Shown piece after piece: positions 52,965-64,000 of a stretch of DNA of 64,000 nucleotides (position 1 is the stretch's first letter; each line of letters starts with the position of its first letter). Made by a program: the position numbers and the translations under genes. The DNA is from Trema orientale (Eukaryota > Streptophyta > Magnoliopsida > Rosales > Cannabaceae). The stretch is from NCBI GenBank assembly GCA_002914845.1, contig JXTC01000053.1, forward strand, positions 114,197 through 178,196. The letters run 5' to 3'. The notes under the pieces are model-generated. The model did not search any database and was not told the origin of the DNA. It worked only from the letters and a program-made list of their open reading frames with translations.

Positions 52965-54701
52965 TAGAGATGTCAATTTCACCGAATGGGGTGGTACACC
53001 GTGGTGCACCGACTCGAATGGGGCGGATTTTCACCGTTATAAATGGTGCGAGGCATGGGGCGGGGATTCCCCGTTTAGTATTTAGCAGAGCGGGGTGGGC
53101 TTGGGATTGAGTGTCTCGCACCGACCCTGCCCCGATTATATATAAGTTAATTTATATTTTTTTATATAATAGTGATTCAAGTAGATATTTTTTAAAAAGA
53201 AAAAAGATCTAATAATATATAGTCATATACTAATATTTTTTGAGTTATTTGGGATTGTGTTAGCTTTATGAATGAATGATATGCTATATGATTTTAGTAT
53301 TAAATATTTTATATTTGACAATTCTAATATGTTAAAGTTTTATTTGAATGTGTTTTTTAGTTATTTAGGTCTAAAATTGGAATTTTCAATGAAGTTAACT
53401 TTAATTTTCATTGTTTTTCGATGTAATTAGACTTTTAAAAGATTTGAACTAACATAGAATTCTTATTTGATTCACTCAGTCTCCACATCCTTCTTCTAAC
53501 GTTTGTTAGTATTATTTTTATTTTTTATTTTAAGAAACGGGAGTTTGAAAATCGTGGGTTTTGCACTTACATTATCAGTACAGTACTAAGAGGCGAGAGA
53601 ATATGTTCCACATTTATCTTCTAACGCCATTTCCGGTTTGAACTTTCTGAGTTTTGCAGCTCCCTCCTCTAGCTCTTGAATTCATTGGATATATGTTTGT
53701 TTTATATCCACCATTTTCCTGATAGTGTTTTATTTCCTTCTCTGATTTCTCATCTAATTTCTACGAATCAAAGTCCTTAGGTGCATAGGAAATACAAGAA
53801 CGGTAAGACCGCCGCGAACTAAGCCGTGTTAGGTAAGAGGGACAGTTCTTGGCGTCAAGCTTAGGGGAAAGGTTGGGAAATTAACGGGATTACCTTTTAT
53901 CGATGTGAACTGATTTTCTTATCTGTTTGGTTTCAGTTCTAAGAATCTAATGGAAGTGATTAGATTATAAAAATATGCAAAAATAATCGGACAATATTGA
54001 ACCTTTATGGAATTTCACAAACTTGTGTTGATCTCTGATTTGATCTCCACCCTCTGGCTTTAGATCATTCCGAAAATCAGCCATGCCCATTACGTGTAAA
54101 AGAAACAAAAAACCAATTTTTATTTCTCTCTTTTTCTGCACGCTTAGAAATCACGGGCAATAAATATCAAATTCAATATATAACCGCAATTTTCACAAAT
54201 CCATATTCCCAATTTCAATATTCAGTCGACGTCTCTTGCTCTATTGGGAAGTCCTCAACAACGGCGATAACTGATTCCCCGTGCTCGAGTCTGACAACGT
54301 CCACCGCTGGTTCCATTATGTCTTCCTTCAGCTTCAGGTGCCGCTTATCTATCTATGAGGACGGGCTTTGATTCCTTTTGATTTAGTTTAGCCTTTTAGG
54401 TTTGGGTTTTGTAAATCGAAGCAGATGGGAGGAAGAAGACGGTCTTCACGATGAAAGTGGTGGCAGTTTTATTTTATTGACTTTGTACTGGTAATGCAAG
54501 TGGGACCCATGATTTGAAGACTTTTTTCTTTTCTCAAGATAAATAAAAAAAGACTAACAGACGTTAGAAGACGGATTTGGAGACTGAGTGAATCACATAA
54601 GGTTTTTAATGACGTGTCAATGTATGATTGGTTGGACAGAGAAGTGAACAGCCAAATGAGACAGACGATACGGATCCCATCCCGTCCCGTTGACATCCCT
54701 A
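52965..54701. mobile_element. hAT-type non-autonomous element
   Basis: The left end TAGAGATGTCAA and right end TTGACATCCCTA form short inverted repeats. They are flanked by the same 8-bp sequence GGCTCGTT at 52957-52964 and 54702-54709. An 8-bp target duplication with short TIRs is the hallmark of hAT elements. Both subterminal zones are GC-rich (GGGGCGGGGATTCCCCG left, CCCATCCCGTCCCG right). No transposase was found. The middle (about 53640-54440) is less AT-rich and looks gene-derived but I could not identify it. Confidence 0.85.
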
Positions 54702-54734
54702 GGCTCGTTCCCAAAACTAATATATATATATATA

Positions 54735-54793
54735 ATTTGGCAATTTAGTAGACTCCTATACATAGGTAAAAAAAAAAAAAATACCTGATGCCC
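54735..54793. mobile_element. (TA)n-targeting MITE, deletion derivative
   Basis: A remnant of about 59 bp keeps both ends of the family (TTTGGCAATTTAGTAG left, TACCTGATGCCC right) and has (TA)n on both sides. The interior is deleted. Confidence 0.6.
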
Positions 54794-54810
54794 ATATATA
54801 TATAATATAA

Positions 54811-56490
54811 GTTTATATCACCTAGGGTCCTCAAACTTTCCCTCATGTCTTATTTAACTCCCCAAACTTTGTTTTGTAGCTTTTAACTCCCTAACTTTTT
54901 GTTTTTGTATCACATTAGTCTTTTTACTCATTTTCATCTAGATGCTCCATTAAATATCACGTGCCAAGCACGTGTTCACTCGACTAGGGGTATAACTTGG
55001 AATAAAAGGAAAGAAAATGAAAGAAGAACAGTTGAGTTCAACTTCTTCAAAATTTTCACTAATATTTGCTACTGTGTTAGTTAAAAGTTGTAAGATTTTT
55101 TTTTTTTTTTCCTTCTAATCTATAGTTTTGAACCCAGATCCTGGGACAGCTTCACTACCCTCATCTCTCTCCAACCACATTGATATGACATTTCTCATCA
55201 AGTGTACTATCTCTGAAGTCTACAAAATGTTGAAAAAAAAAATGTTTGATAAACGAGAAGGATTTGATAATGTTGTTTGGATGCACCAGATTCTATTGCA
55301 AAATAGTTGCCAAATTTTCCACATATATAAGAAGTTAGCACTTGACGAGTCTCTTGAATAGCTAGCAATAAACAAAATGCTCTGTTTTGGAAGATAGATA
55401 ACAGAGGAAAATGCAACGATACATGAATCAAAGTCATTTTGATCTTTGAGGGCTGCCAAGTAGATATTTATAGAGCAAATGAACTTTAGCTAGAGAATAT
55501 TCTCTACAATTTAGATAACATAAATTCTTTACAAGGAAATGATGACTCATCTATCACTACTAACGGGTATGGTCAGATTGGGGACATCAATGCAAATAAA
55601 ATTTTCATCTTATGTTTAATAAGGAGGAGAAAATCAAAGAAAAAAAGAGCTGGGGCTTCAAAATTTTAATTCATTTGTCTTAAATTTACCAGGTTTCTGA
55701 AACAAAATCTTAGAGCTTCAATTTGATTATTTTCTTAATAACCGAACAGGGTATTGTTCACAATCTTCATCTAACCTCATATATGCATAATGTGACTTTT
55801 TTTTTTTTTTTTTGAAGTGAACATAATGTGACATATTAGATGCTCAAAAAATATAAATCAGTCGTTCAATCCTTGAATTTACCATTTCTTTATTAACCAC
55901 TAAATACTTTCTCAATTTCTTCTTATAAGACCTCTTAATTTTGGTCATAAAGATGCCAAATCACAATGAATAAAAGAGCTCAAACTATAAATGTCAATTT
56001 CCTTTTTTTAACCTAGTCCACTAGCAAATAGAAAAAGCCTAACTACACAATGCACACAACTTGTTTGTAAAAAATCCAAATTGAAATAACAAAGCAATAG
56101 CTAAATATATATCCATACGCATAGAACTAGAGGCTGAAGTCGTGAACTTCCCGAGCGATTGGAGCAGAAGAAGAAACGAGTCTGGTGAAAATTCCAGAGA
56201 AAGAAGACAATTTGAAGTTGAGCTGTGATTTTATGTGGATATAGCTACTTTTGCTTTCTATAGGTGCCAAATTATTTTGATGCATCTCTTTTATTTTTCC
56301 TGGTTATACCCTTGGTTGAGTGAACACGTGCCTGGCATGTGATATTTAACGGAGTTTTTGGATGGAAATGAAGTAAAAGGACTAACGTGAAATAAAAAAG
56401 TAAAGTTGAGGAGTTGAAAGCTACAAAATAAAGTATGGGGACTTAAATAAGACATGAGGGAAAGATTGGGGGACCCTAGGTGATATAAAC
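54811..56490. mobile_element. long-TIR (Mutator-like) element in GLR intron
   Basis: Perfect 20-bp ends, GTTTATATCACCTAGGGTCC at 54811-54830 and its complement at 56471-56490, open longer inverted repeats of roughly 200 bp. These contain CCTCATGTCTTATTTAA, CACGTGCCAAGCACGTG-like and TATAACTTGGAATAAAAG pieces. The 1.2-kb centre holds only small reading frames without recognisable domains. The surrounding TA-rich DNA hides any target duplication. Confidence 0.75.
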
Positions 56491-56504
56491 CATATATATA
56501 TATA

Positions 56505-56738
56505 AGTTGCCAATCCAGTAGGTATTTTTTTTTTTTTTTTAAACTATGTGTAAGTATTTTTTTTTTTAGCCGTTAGATCACTAAATGGTGGTCCAACGAC
56601 TATGATGAGGTGCATGAAAAGACGTGCATTATTAATACTTTTTCTCTCTAAAAAATATGCATAATAAATTTTTATTGATCAAAATGATACTCATGCATAT
56701 GTAAAAAGAGAAAAAAAATACCTACAGGATTGGTGCCT
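56505..56738. mobile_element. (TA)n-targeting MITE, copy 5, in GLR intron
   Basis: Begins AGTTGCCAATCCAGTAGGTA and ends CCTACAGGATTGGTGCC, again between two (TA)n tracts. The interior matches copy 3 closely, including TTTTTAGCCGTTAGATCA and GAGGTGCATGAAAAGACGTG. Confidence 0.8.
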
Positions 56739-58115
56739 GTGTATATATATATATATATATATTTTACCTTATAGTATACTTGCTGCATCATCTGATCATA
56801 TGAATCATAAAAAGGGACCAAATCGTAATGCAAGCGATAAGGAAGACGCCTCTCAACTTCTTCAAACACGTTAATGGAAAACCCAGAGATCGATATGCCA
56901 TTCCTTTCTTGGTTGTTGCTTAGTTTGACGAATTCTTTGAAGGCAGCTCTTGCGGGCACTCCTATTTTCAATCGTTTCTGTCCCTCGGAAAAAGTCCAAC
57001 CTTTCGAAGCTGCTTGCCATCTGCCAGGCCAGTATATTGGACCAATCGTTCCAACATAACCTTTGTTCGCTTTGGTCTCATGCTGTTCGACGAAATTCCT
57101 CTGTGAACTATGTGCTGGTGACCATGAGGCTATCTCTGTGTAGCTTTTGCCAACCACGTTATTGATTTGAAAGGTTGGTGATTGAGCTAGAATTCCGTTC
57201 TTGAATCTTATTTCCCCACTTAGACCTTTGAAATCGAAAGACGAGAGCTTTTGTGATAATCTTTTTTATGTTACTTTCCTTTTTAATTCCCCCGAAGCTT
57301 TGGAAAAGCGGTAATTGCATCATAAGCTCGGAGAGCAAAGATGCCGGGACTTGAGTTCTCTTCTTCTTTGGGATACTGTGATCCGTACATTCTTCTGAAC
57401 CTGCTTTTGAATCCTTTGAAAGCCTCGCTAGTATCATCTTTTAAGGCCAATAACACCTTGCATATTATACTTAACAGAGGAATCAACAGAATCAAGAAGG
57501 CTCGCGTTTTCGTCTGAGATAATCCATACATAGCCTTGTCCCATCATATCCATTTGCTTCGCGGTTTCAAAAAGCAACATAGCCGAGTCAAAAGAAAATT
57601 GCAAGAGTATAAAGACTCTGTTGCTCTTTCTCTCAAGCTTCTTAAGCTCTGTCTTAATGGCTTTTTTGGGGTCAGAGAGAGAAGACAGAGATGGGATAGC
57701 TTTGTGGTGCTCAATCTCTGAGTTAATAAGTCGAAGCGAATCGGAAAGCAGGGTTATGATCCCAGAGCCGTCGGAAAAACCCATGCTGTGCTCGTAAATT
57801 GCTGTGACTTTTCACCAGTTGAAGTGACCAACTATGGCAGCAATGCATTGCGTTTGTAAAATTATGTCATTTGCCATTTGAAAGAAAATCGGGGACTGAA
57901 ATGGCGTCATTGGCAGGCTTTTGGCCGGTGAAGTAAGCGAAATGAGAGGGAGACTCTTGGTGTTATTATAATCCATCTCGGAGACTAGAGCGGCTTCCTG
58001 AAAGCTGAGAGTTCCTACGACGGCTTGAACTTGTTTGCTTCGTATAAGATCAATTGCTGCAAGTAAATATATAGAGACATAAGTAAGTACATAAATCTAG
58101 TATAATATAAAGTTA

Positions 58116-58638
58116 GGGTTTTTGGCATGTTTAGTACTTAAATTTTTCGATGATCTGTAATGTATCTCCTGAATTTTTTTTTGGCAATTAGGACCCTGAA
58201 TTTAGAATTTTTGGCATGATTAGCTCCTGAATTTTTTGTAGATTTGCAATATATCTCCTGAATTTTTTTTTTTGGCAATTAGGACCCTAAATTTAGGGTT
58301 TTTGGCATAATTAGTCCTTGAATTTTTCGCTGATTTGCAATATATCTCCTGAGTTATATACAAATTTTTAAACAATTAAAACAATAAATTACAAATCAAT
58401 GAAAAATTCAGGGGCTAATCATGCTAAAAACTCTAAATTCAGGGTCCTAATTGCCAAAAAAAAAGTTCAGGGGATACACTGCCAAAAATTTTAAATTCAA
58501 TGTCCTAATTGCCAAAAAAAAAAGTTCAGGGGATACACTGCCAAAAATTTTAAATTAGGGTCCTAATTGCTAAAAAAAAAGTTCAGAAGATACATTACAA
58601 ATCATCAAAAAATTCAGGACTAATCATGCCAAAAACCC
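58116..58638. mobile_element. MITE-like inverted array in GLR intron 1
   Basis: Perfect 14-bp inverted ends GGGTTTTTGGCATG. The left half repeats TGGCATGATTAG.TCCTGAATTTTT and GCAATATATCTCCTGAATTT several times, and the right half carries the same units in inverse orientation (GTTCAGGGGATACACTGCC, CCTAATTGCCAAAAA). It is non-coding. It fills much of the intron between GLR exons 1 and 2. Confidence 0.7.
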
Positions 58639-59181
58639 ATAAAGTTATAACAATTAGAATATATAGTTGTTCACTTAAAAAAAAAAAAATTAGACAAAAG
58701 GTACAAATATATATCCGAAACGGAACAAAACTGAATCAATTTTATTTGGTACTCTTATTGGCCGTAAAGTGAACAAAACTTTCATGTTTCTTTTTTCTTA
58801 CTTCTATTTTTTTTCCCATAAACTGAAAAAAATTTAAGGCAAGTTCTAGTCGACAAACGGGCAACGGCTAAACTTATCTTATCTGTAGTTGGGTTATTAC
58901 CGGTAGCAGCAGCTCGAGCCGGGTTTCCATGAGAATCTTTGAGGTGCAACTGCAAATCCAGGTGGATTTGAGAGCAGGTTTTTGTTGACGACGAGGCAAA
59001 GTTATTGATCATGGAGTCTTCAATTGCCATCTCCATGGCTATTTTTCGTTCCTTCCCCATACGAGTGGTGTGATCAACAACACCGCCTATTCTAGCCACT
59101 CCGGCCCGTTTGTTCGCTGATGAACATGATTTGTAGTTTCGATACGATCAAAGCCATGACAAAAGAGACAACGGGAGACAT

Positions 59182-59870
59182 TTTTAATCGCCTTCCCTAG
59201 ATTTCTTCTTCTTCTTAATTCAAAGGAGAATCAATTGAATCACTTCACTTCAAGACGAGAGAGAGAGAGAGAGTTTTGTGCATTTGTGGAGCTTTGTAAT
59301 ATGGCTTGAGTTAAAGCCTCTGTTTGTACGTAACTAGTTCTATACGTGGGCCATTACTTGTTCAAACTATCTTAAGTCATGGGTTTGAAGAAGATTCTTT
59401 TGTTTTTGTTTTTGGTTTTTTCTTCTTTTTTTTTTTTCGGATTCTTAATGTACCCTTCACTCTTCTCATTCCATAAGAATATGATGGTCTATCATATAAT
59501 TATATTATTATTTTGCTAAGATATTATTCATCTAAAGAAATCAAAGTTCGTGTCTACTTTCACATTTTTTTTGAACAAATCAACGTTCATATTTTCCAGC
59601 AAAAGGAAAAAAGAAAAAAAATCAACGTTCGTATTCTTTCACATTTTGCTAAGATGTCAATCATGTAAACAAATTAATCAACGTTCGTGTCTTCTTTTCC
59701 GGGTAATTTACTATCCGTATACATTAAAACATATTTTCAACTTGGTCAATGGCACGTCACTATTATTATATACAAATAACACATATCCTCGTAACTATTT
59801 TTGTACTTATTAATCGAAGAAAAACAAAAGTACTCCTTCAAAACTCTACATATACAAAAATATGTACACG
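59182..59870. other. upstream region of GLR pseudogene
   Basis: Probable former promoter of the GLR gene, with a (GA)n tract near 59257 and several T-rich runs. A short imperfect repeat of ATCAACGTTCGT occurs three times between 59540 and 59690. No gene recognised. Confidence 0.4.
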
Positions 59871-61066
59871 TAGATGTGTCAAACGCACGGTACGACTCAT
59901 TTAAGTTAGGCATAAATGTGCTTTCGTGCCATGTCATATCATGATAGCCCATAATATAAAATCATTAGTCTCGTACGACCCACTAGCCCATGCTCAAACA
60001 TGCCGTACTGTACCATGTTGTACCAACCCACGTGCCAGTTTGTTTGGGCCAAAATTGGCCAATCTAATAAGTAAATTTTATTAGTTTTAGTGTCCTTTTA
60101 TCAAATATTTTTTCAAATAATTCGAGTTTATATATAAAAGAAATATAAATTTAATGTAAAATTTCATTTTAACTAAGTTTGCATTGTACCTACTTAATCA
60201 TAATTTATAATTATTTAAAAATTCTTCTTAATTCTTTTGAATGAAAGTCTGTCAAGATGAAGCATCAATAAAGAGTATAAGCATCCCAACTAGGTTGGCG
60301 CCCAATTATCTCAACAATCCTTTGCTGAACGACCCTTGAAAGATAATTATTATTAATAAGAAAAATAGAAGAAAAGAAAATAATAGTCTAGAGCTTATAA
60401 CCAGAAAACAAAAGTAACTAGAAAAGACCTAAAAAAAAAAGAATCATACGACCCTCGTTAAAACCTGACTAGACAAAACTTATTAAAAAAAAAGTTCTAG
60501 TCAAGAAAAAGAGTACTCATTACTCAACAAAGAAACCACTAACGAAAATGATAAAAATGTTTGAGAGTTAAATCCCTTACAATATAAGAAAGAATAAAAT
60601 TTTCTTAATTTTTCTCGTCGTTGTTTAATTCTAAGTTGATAAAATCTTATTCCCATATTATGTGGTATATTCTTTTTGTTCCTTTTTTCTCATTTTTCCT
60701 TGTCCTAAATATATCATCATCCTAATCTTTAACGACCTACCTTTATAATTCTACTTTAGGTACTAAGAAAAATAGAAAAAAAATTAAAGGACATATATAT
60801 AGGAAAAACAAAATGATAATAATAAATATGTTTAACGTGCTAACGTGTTGTGTCTATCGTGCTTACGTGTTGTGCCTATCATGCTAGCATGTCGTGCCGT
60901 ATCTGTGGGTCGTGTTATGACGTGTATGTATATGTGTCATGTTGTGCTTAGCCCATTGTGCCTAATTCATTAGCTCGGTACGGCCTACATGATCGTGGCA
61001 CAACCCATAATTTAACGTTCCCTGCTACTATGCTAATGAGCCGACCCGGCCTTCTTGACAACTCTA
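59871..61066. mobile_element. probable hAT-like element
   Basis: The left end TAGATGTGTCAA and the right end (other strand TAGAGTTGTCAA) resemble hAT termini. Subterminal zones are full of GTCGTGCC, CGTGTTGTG and GTACGACCCA repeats in both orientations. The flanking 8-mers TGTACACG and TGTATATA agree only partly, so the insertion may be old. No transposase recognised. Confidence 0.55.
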
Positions 61067-61461
61067 TGTATATATAAATGGATTTAGACTAAATTTTTTG
61101 TGAAAAAAAAAAAGGAAGGCTATGTGTCAAATTAATATTGTTGGACAGTAAAAGGTTATCAGTAACTAATGAAGCAATCAAATCCCATCCTTTCATATCC
61201 TGATTGAAAATTTGTTGACCTTTTTTTTTTGATTTATTTACCCAAAATTAAATAAAAAACAAAAGAAAAAAAAACAAATGCTACAAGAGGAAAAGCATAG
61301 GACGTAGATGCTAGTGCCATATAAAATTATTATGATTAGATATCCGCTCGGAATTTTGGGAAGGGAGTAATACAATTCAGTCATACTCGTGGAACCATGA
61401 TCTGAATGATCATCAAAATTCCCGGCTCTCTTGAAATTTCTTAAGCTTTTCTTATATCATT

Positions 61462-63258
61462 GGGAAATTAAGGTAAGTAGGAGTCTTTTGCCTATTTTTT
61501 ACTTTTTTAGGAGTGATTCTTAAAATTTCTTTTCTAGGAGTCCAAGAGGAGCTAAAATACTAAAATACCCTTCTAGCTCAAAACACCCATTACCCAAACG
61601 TCAAATTCCCATCTTTCAACCTAAACCTAAATCTAAATCTTCTCCTTCTCCTCCATTGCCACCCAAGCCGCCGTGTAGACTGAACACTCGACCCTTCCAA
61701 GCCGACCAAATCCAACCCACTTCCACCTCCTTCAATGCTTCTTTCTCTCTACCACCCTCGCGAACTCGCTTAGTCTACTCGGTCCCAAAAGCTACCAGCC
61801 AAGCCGACCTCTGCCGCCCCCAAGATCTCGACTTCGGCCACCAGCTCGAGCAGCCACGTCTACACCTCTGGCTCTAACTACAAGATCTCTACCAACACAT
61901 CTATCTTGAGCCGCATATATCTCCGCTCCAGCTCGAGCGGCCATCAAGAGCTTCCTCGCAAGTTTCGGAGGAAAAAGGTTTGACTACTTTTTTTTCGTTG
62001 GTTTTTAACTCTTTGTTATACTTTGCCTACCTTCTACTTGATAAATTACCTAAATGAAGTTTTCTTCACTTTGTAGTTCTGTAATGACTTCCATATGTTT
62101 GATGAATTGTCTAAATAAAGTTTTTACTCGTTGATGGCTTTTGTTCGTGTTAAAAATTTAATATTTTAGTATGTAATAATCAATGGGTGGAATATTGTAT
62201 GTTTTCGAATGATTTTGGGCTGAATTTGTGATTATAAATAGATTTTGGGACTGATTTTGTGTGTATTGGATTGATTTGTGACAATGACAGTTTTCTGTGT
62301 GATGGATCATCACAAATTGTGCCGAAGAATGGCGGAGATCAAGAGGAAAGTATAATTTTGTGTATTTTTGGAATCATTTTGGACTGAATTTGTGACTATA
62401 AACGAATTTTAGGACTGATTTTTGTGTGTGTTGGATTGATTTGTGACAATGACAGTTTTTTATATGTTGGATCGTCACAAATTATGACAATTTTTGTAAG
62501 GCATGCACAAATATTGTGACTAGCTGTCACAAATCAGGTTTCATTGCACAAAATTATGACTGTCATGAATTATATATTTGGTATCACATGTATATACATA
62601 TATATAAAGCCATTGAATTTGTTGTCCAATGTGAATGCGTATTTTGCTTTTGTAAGGTAGACACAAAATTTGTGACAAATGGTCACAAATCAACATTACA
62701 TGGTACAAAAATTATGACTGTCATGAATTATGTGATTGTTAGTATCACATATATTGACTACTAATAGAGAAAATGTCATGATTTTTCTTATAAAAATAAA
62801 TTTGTATTAAATAAATGTTACTACACCATTGTTGCCTAATAGGGAATAATACTTATCTTCTTTTGTAATGTTGGCACAAATTTTATTACTAAGAGTCACA
62901 AATCACGGTAACATGTCAAGATTGTACATAATAAAATCTCACAGTGTCCATAACAATGAAAAATATACTGTGACCTTGAGTCCCAAAATTGTGATCACGA
63001 GTCACAAATCGTGACTACTTCAAAGTTAGTAACAATGGAAAACAAAATTTCTTATTCTAAAAAAAAAATTCTTTAAAAAAAATTTGAGATGATAAGCTGT
63101 CAAAAAATTGTGACAAGTACACAACTTAATATCGCATAAAGGCATTTTCGGAATGAGCATTTTTTCTCTCTCCAAAAACTGCTAGAAATGTAATTTTTTG
63201 CTCCTAGAAAAGAAATTTTGAAAAAAAAGCAAAACACTCCTATCCACCTTAATTTCCC
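61462..63258. mobile_element. Mutator-like element with 9-bp target duplication
   Basis: Terminal inverted repeats GGGAAATTAAGGT extend through AGGAGT.TTTTGC and AAATTTCTTTTCTAGGAG on both sides. They are flanked by identical 9-bp TATATCATT at 61453-61461 and 63259-63267, the signature of Mutator-like transposition. The interior has a GC-rich Pro/Ser/Arg-coding-looking stretch at 61656-61877 that I do not recognise, then AT-rich DNA. Many GTCACAAAT/ATTTGTGAC repeats are present. No transposase. Confidence 0.85.
62205..62485. repeat. ~161-bp tandem duplication inside Mutator-like element
   Basis: The stretch with GGGCTGAATTTGTGATTATAA, GGACTGATTTTGTGTG and TTGATTTGTGACAATGACAG recurs about 161 bp later with roughly ten percent change. 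Confidence 0.75.
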
Positions 63259-63399
63259 TATATCATTGCTATATATTGATCTCGTTAGTCCTCGATAATG
63301 GGAGTGCATAATCGTAAGGTGAACAATTCGGTTCTAAATGGCCTGAAATAAGCCTCGTTAGCACACTCAAAACTAGTCTTAATTAAGGCCAAAATATAA

Positions 63400-63910
63400 C
63401 AAAGGTCATGTTTGGTGCGCCGTATTGTATTATATTATATTATATTAGATTGTATTATTCTATTACAGTATTATGTTTGATTTTGCATTTGTATTAAAAT
63501 ATTGTATTAAACAGTTAATTTTAAAAAAATACCATTTTTAAAAATTTACTCAGAAAAGTACCATTTTCAAATAATATTTAGGAAAATACCAACTTGTAAA
63601 ATTACCACTTTTTAAAACTTATTTACGAAAAAACCACTTTTTAGATATAAATTTAGAAAAATACCACTTTTAAAAATTTATTTGGAAAAATACTACTTTT
63701 AAAAGGGATAAAGTAATGTGAGAGAGAAAGTGATGAGAGAGAAATTAAGAACAGAAAAAGTAAGGAGAGTGGGTATTGTGCAATACTATGTTAAAGTTAA
63801 AATTATATAATACAATGTAATATAAACCTTTTATTCTGTATTAGATAATACTCTCCGTATTGTATTAAATTTTGATGTCGTATTAAATAATACAATACGA
63901 AATCACTGTT
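63400..63910. mobile_element. possible MITE, poorly delimited
   Basis: CGTATTGTATTAT at 63421 and its complement near 63887-63899 bracket AT-rich DNA with repeated ATACCACTTTTAAAA units. Part of the interior resembles, in inverse orientation, the GLR-exon MITE (the GAGAGAAAGTGATGAGAGAG stretch). The boundaries and target site are unclear. Confidence 0.4.
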
Positions 63911-64000
63911 GGAAAAATGGTTTGGAAAAACTATTGTTAATAGCCATTTTGAGGCATGGGTGAATGAGAAATTGAAACCCAAAGTGAGAAGGTTCTAGAA

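Larger units (their letters stand above)
49610..59181 (-). pseudogene. glutamate receptor-like (GLR) channel gene, broken
   Basis: Five exon regions match the usual plant GLR layout: 58901-59181, 56768-58056, 51901-52204, about 50238-51371, and 49610-49960. Domains in order: the ligand-binding-like N-terminal domain (GKERKIAMEMAIEDS, QVQAVVGTLSFQEAALVSEM), S1 (RLKIGVPARAAFKEFV), the channel segment with pore and M3 (LWFSVTTLFFAQ, SFTANLMSMLTV), S2 ([11 protein letters not shown] after correction) and the M4 tail (LFKFCGTISAFAFLIVFLRL). GLRs are ligand-gated cation channels in Ca2+ and wound signalling; the sequence suggests the clade-2 type. Lesions include a frameshift in the signal-peptide region and TGA in HFNW*KVTAIYE. 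An extra A follows GVIGLK, and two frameshifts flank the IKKESNIKK stretch. A MITE sits in exon 4, a 4-bp GACT duplication follows SLMDD, the donor of exon 4 is missing, and TAG interrupts ELI*SGKIE. It cannot encode a receptor. Confidence 0.9.

Noticed and set aside
55128..55361. Plus-strand 77-residue frame inside the long-TIR element
   Set aside because: No recognised domain and no splice support; opposite-strand frames of equal length exist at the same place.

Overview
The window is plant nuclear DNA, almost certainly from a eudicot. It is AT-rich, with genes split by many short GT-AG introns, three plant-typical gene families in good condition, one decayed plant receptor gene, and a heavy load of plant transposons. 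I cannot name the species. No rRNA, tRNA, CRISPR or bacterial operon was seen. Layout, left to right. 1-13.8 kb: gene-poor DNA with two foldback elements, a minus-strand solo LTR, tandem duplications and tRNA-derived SINEs, one with a perfect 18-bp target duplication. 13.8-19.9 kb: a decayed Ty3/gypsy retrotransposon with two ~2-kb LTRs around a truncated RT-RNaseH-integrase remnant. 20-20.6 kb: a small CACTA-like element. 22.0-35.8 kb: the gene island, all on the minus strand. It holds a COQ10 coenzyme-Q-binding START protein (4 exons, 244 aa), a COR27/COR28-type cold- and clock-regulated protein (5 exons, 255 aa) and a full NDR-type AGC kinase (12 exons, 525 aa). I followed all three exon by exon with splice phases that close. 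37.5-47.7 kb: a nest of long-TIR (Mutator-like) elements containing two CACTA-type elements. The larger one (about 5.9 kb) carries a captured, intron-containing fragment of a DUF789 gene. 49.6-59.2 kb: a glutamate-receptor-like (GLR) gene on the minus strand, now a pseudogene with stops, frameshifts, a 4-bp duplication and a MITE inside an exon; its large intron is itself a transposon nest. 59.9-63.9 kb: a probable hAT element, a Mutator-like element with a perfect 9-bp target duplication, and a possible MITE. The working genes are not an operon. COQ10 is a mitochondrial lipid-binding protein for ubiquinone function, the COR27-like protein links cold, light and the clock, and the NDR kinase acts in Hippo/MOR-type signalling. 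The COR27-like upstream region carries two full evening elements, a third evening-element core and a G-box/ABRE, matching the known cold/clock control of the family. No convincing new multi-gene system was found. The most unusual signals are a MITE family found only between (TA)n tracts (five copies), the CACTA gene capture, and the precise MITE insertion in the GLR exon.
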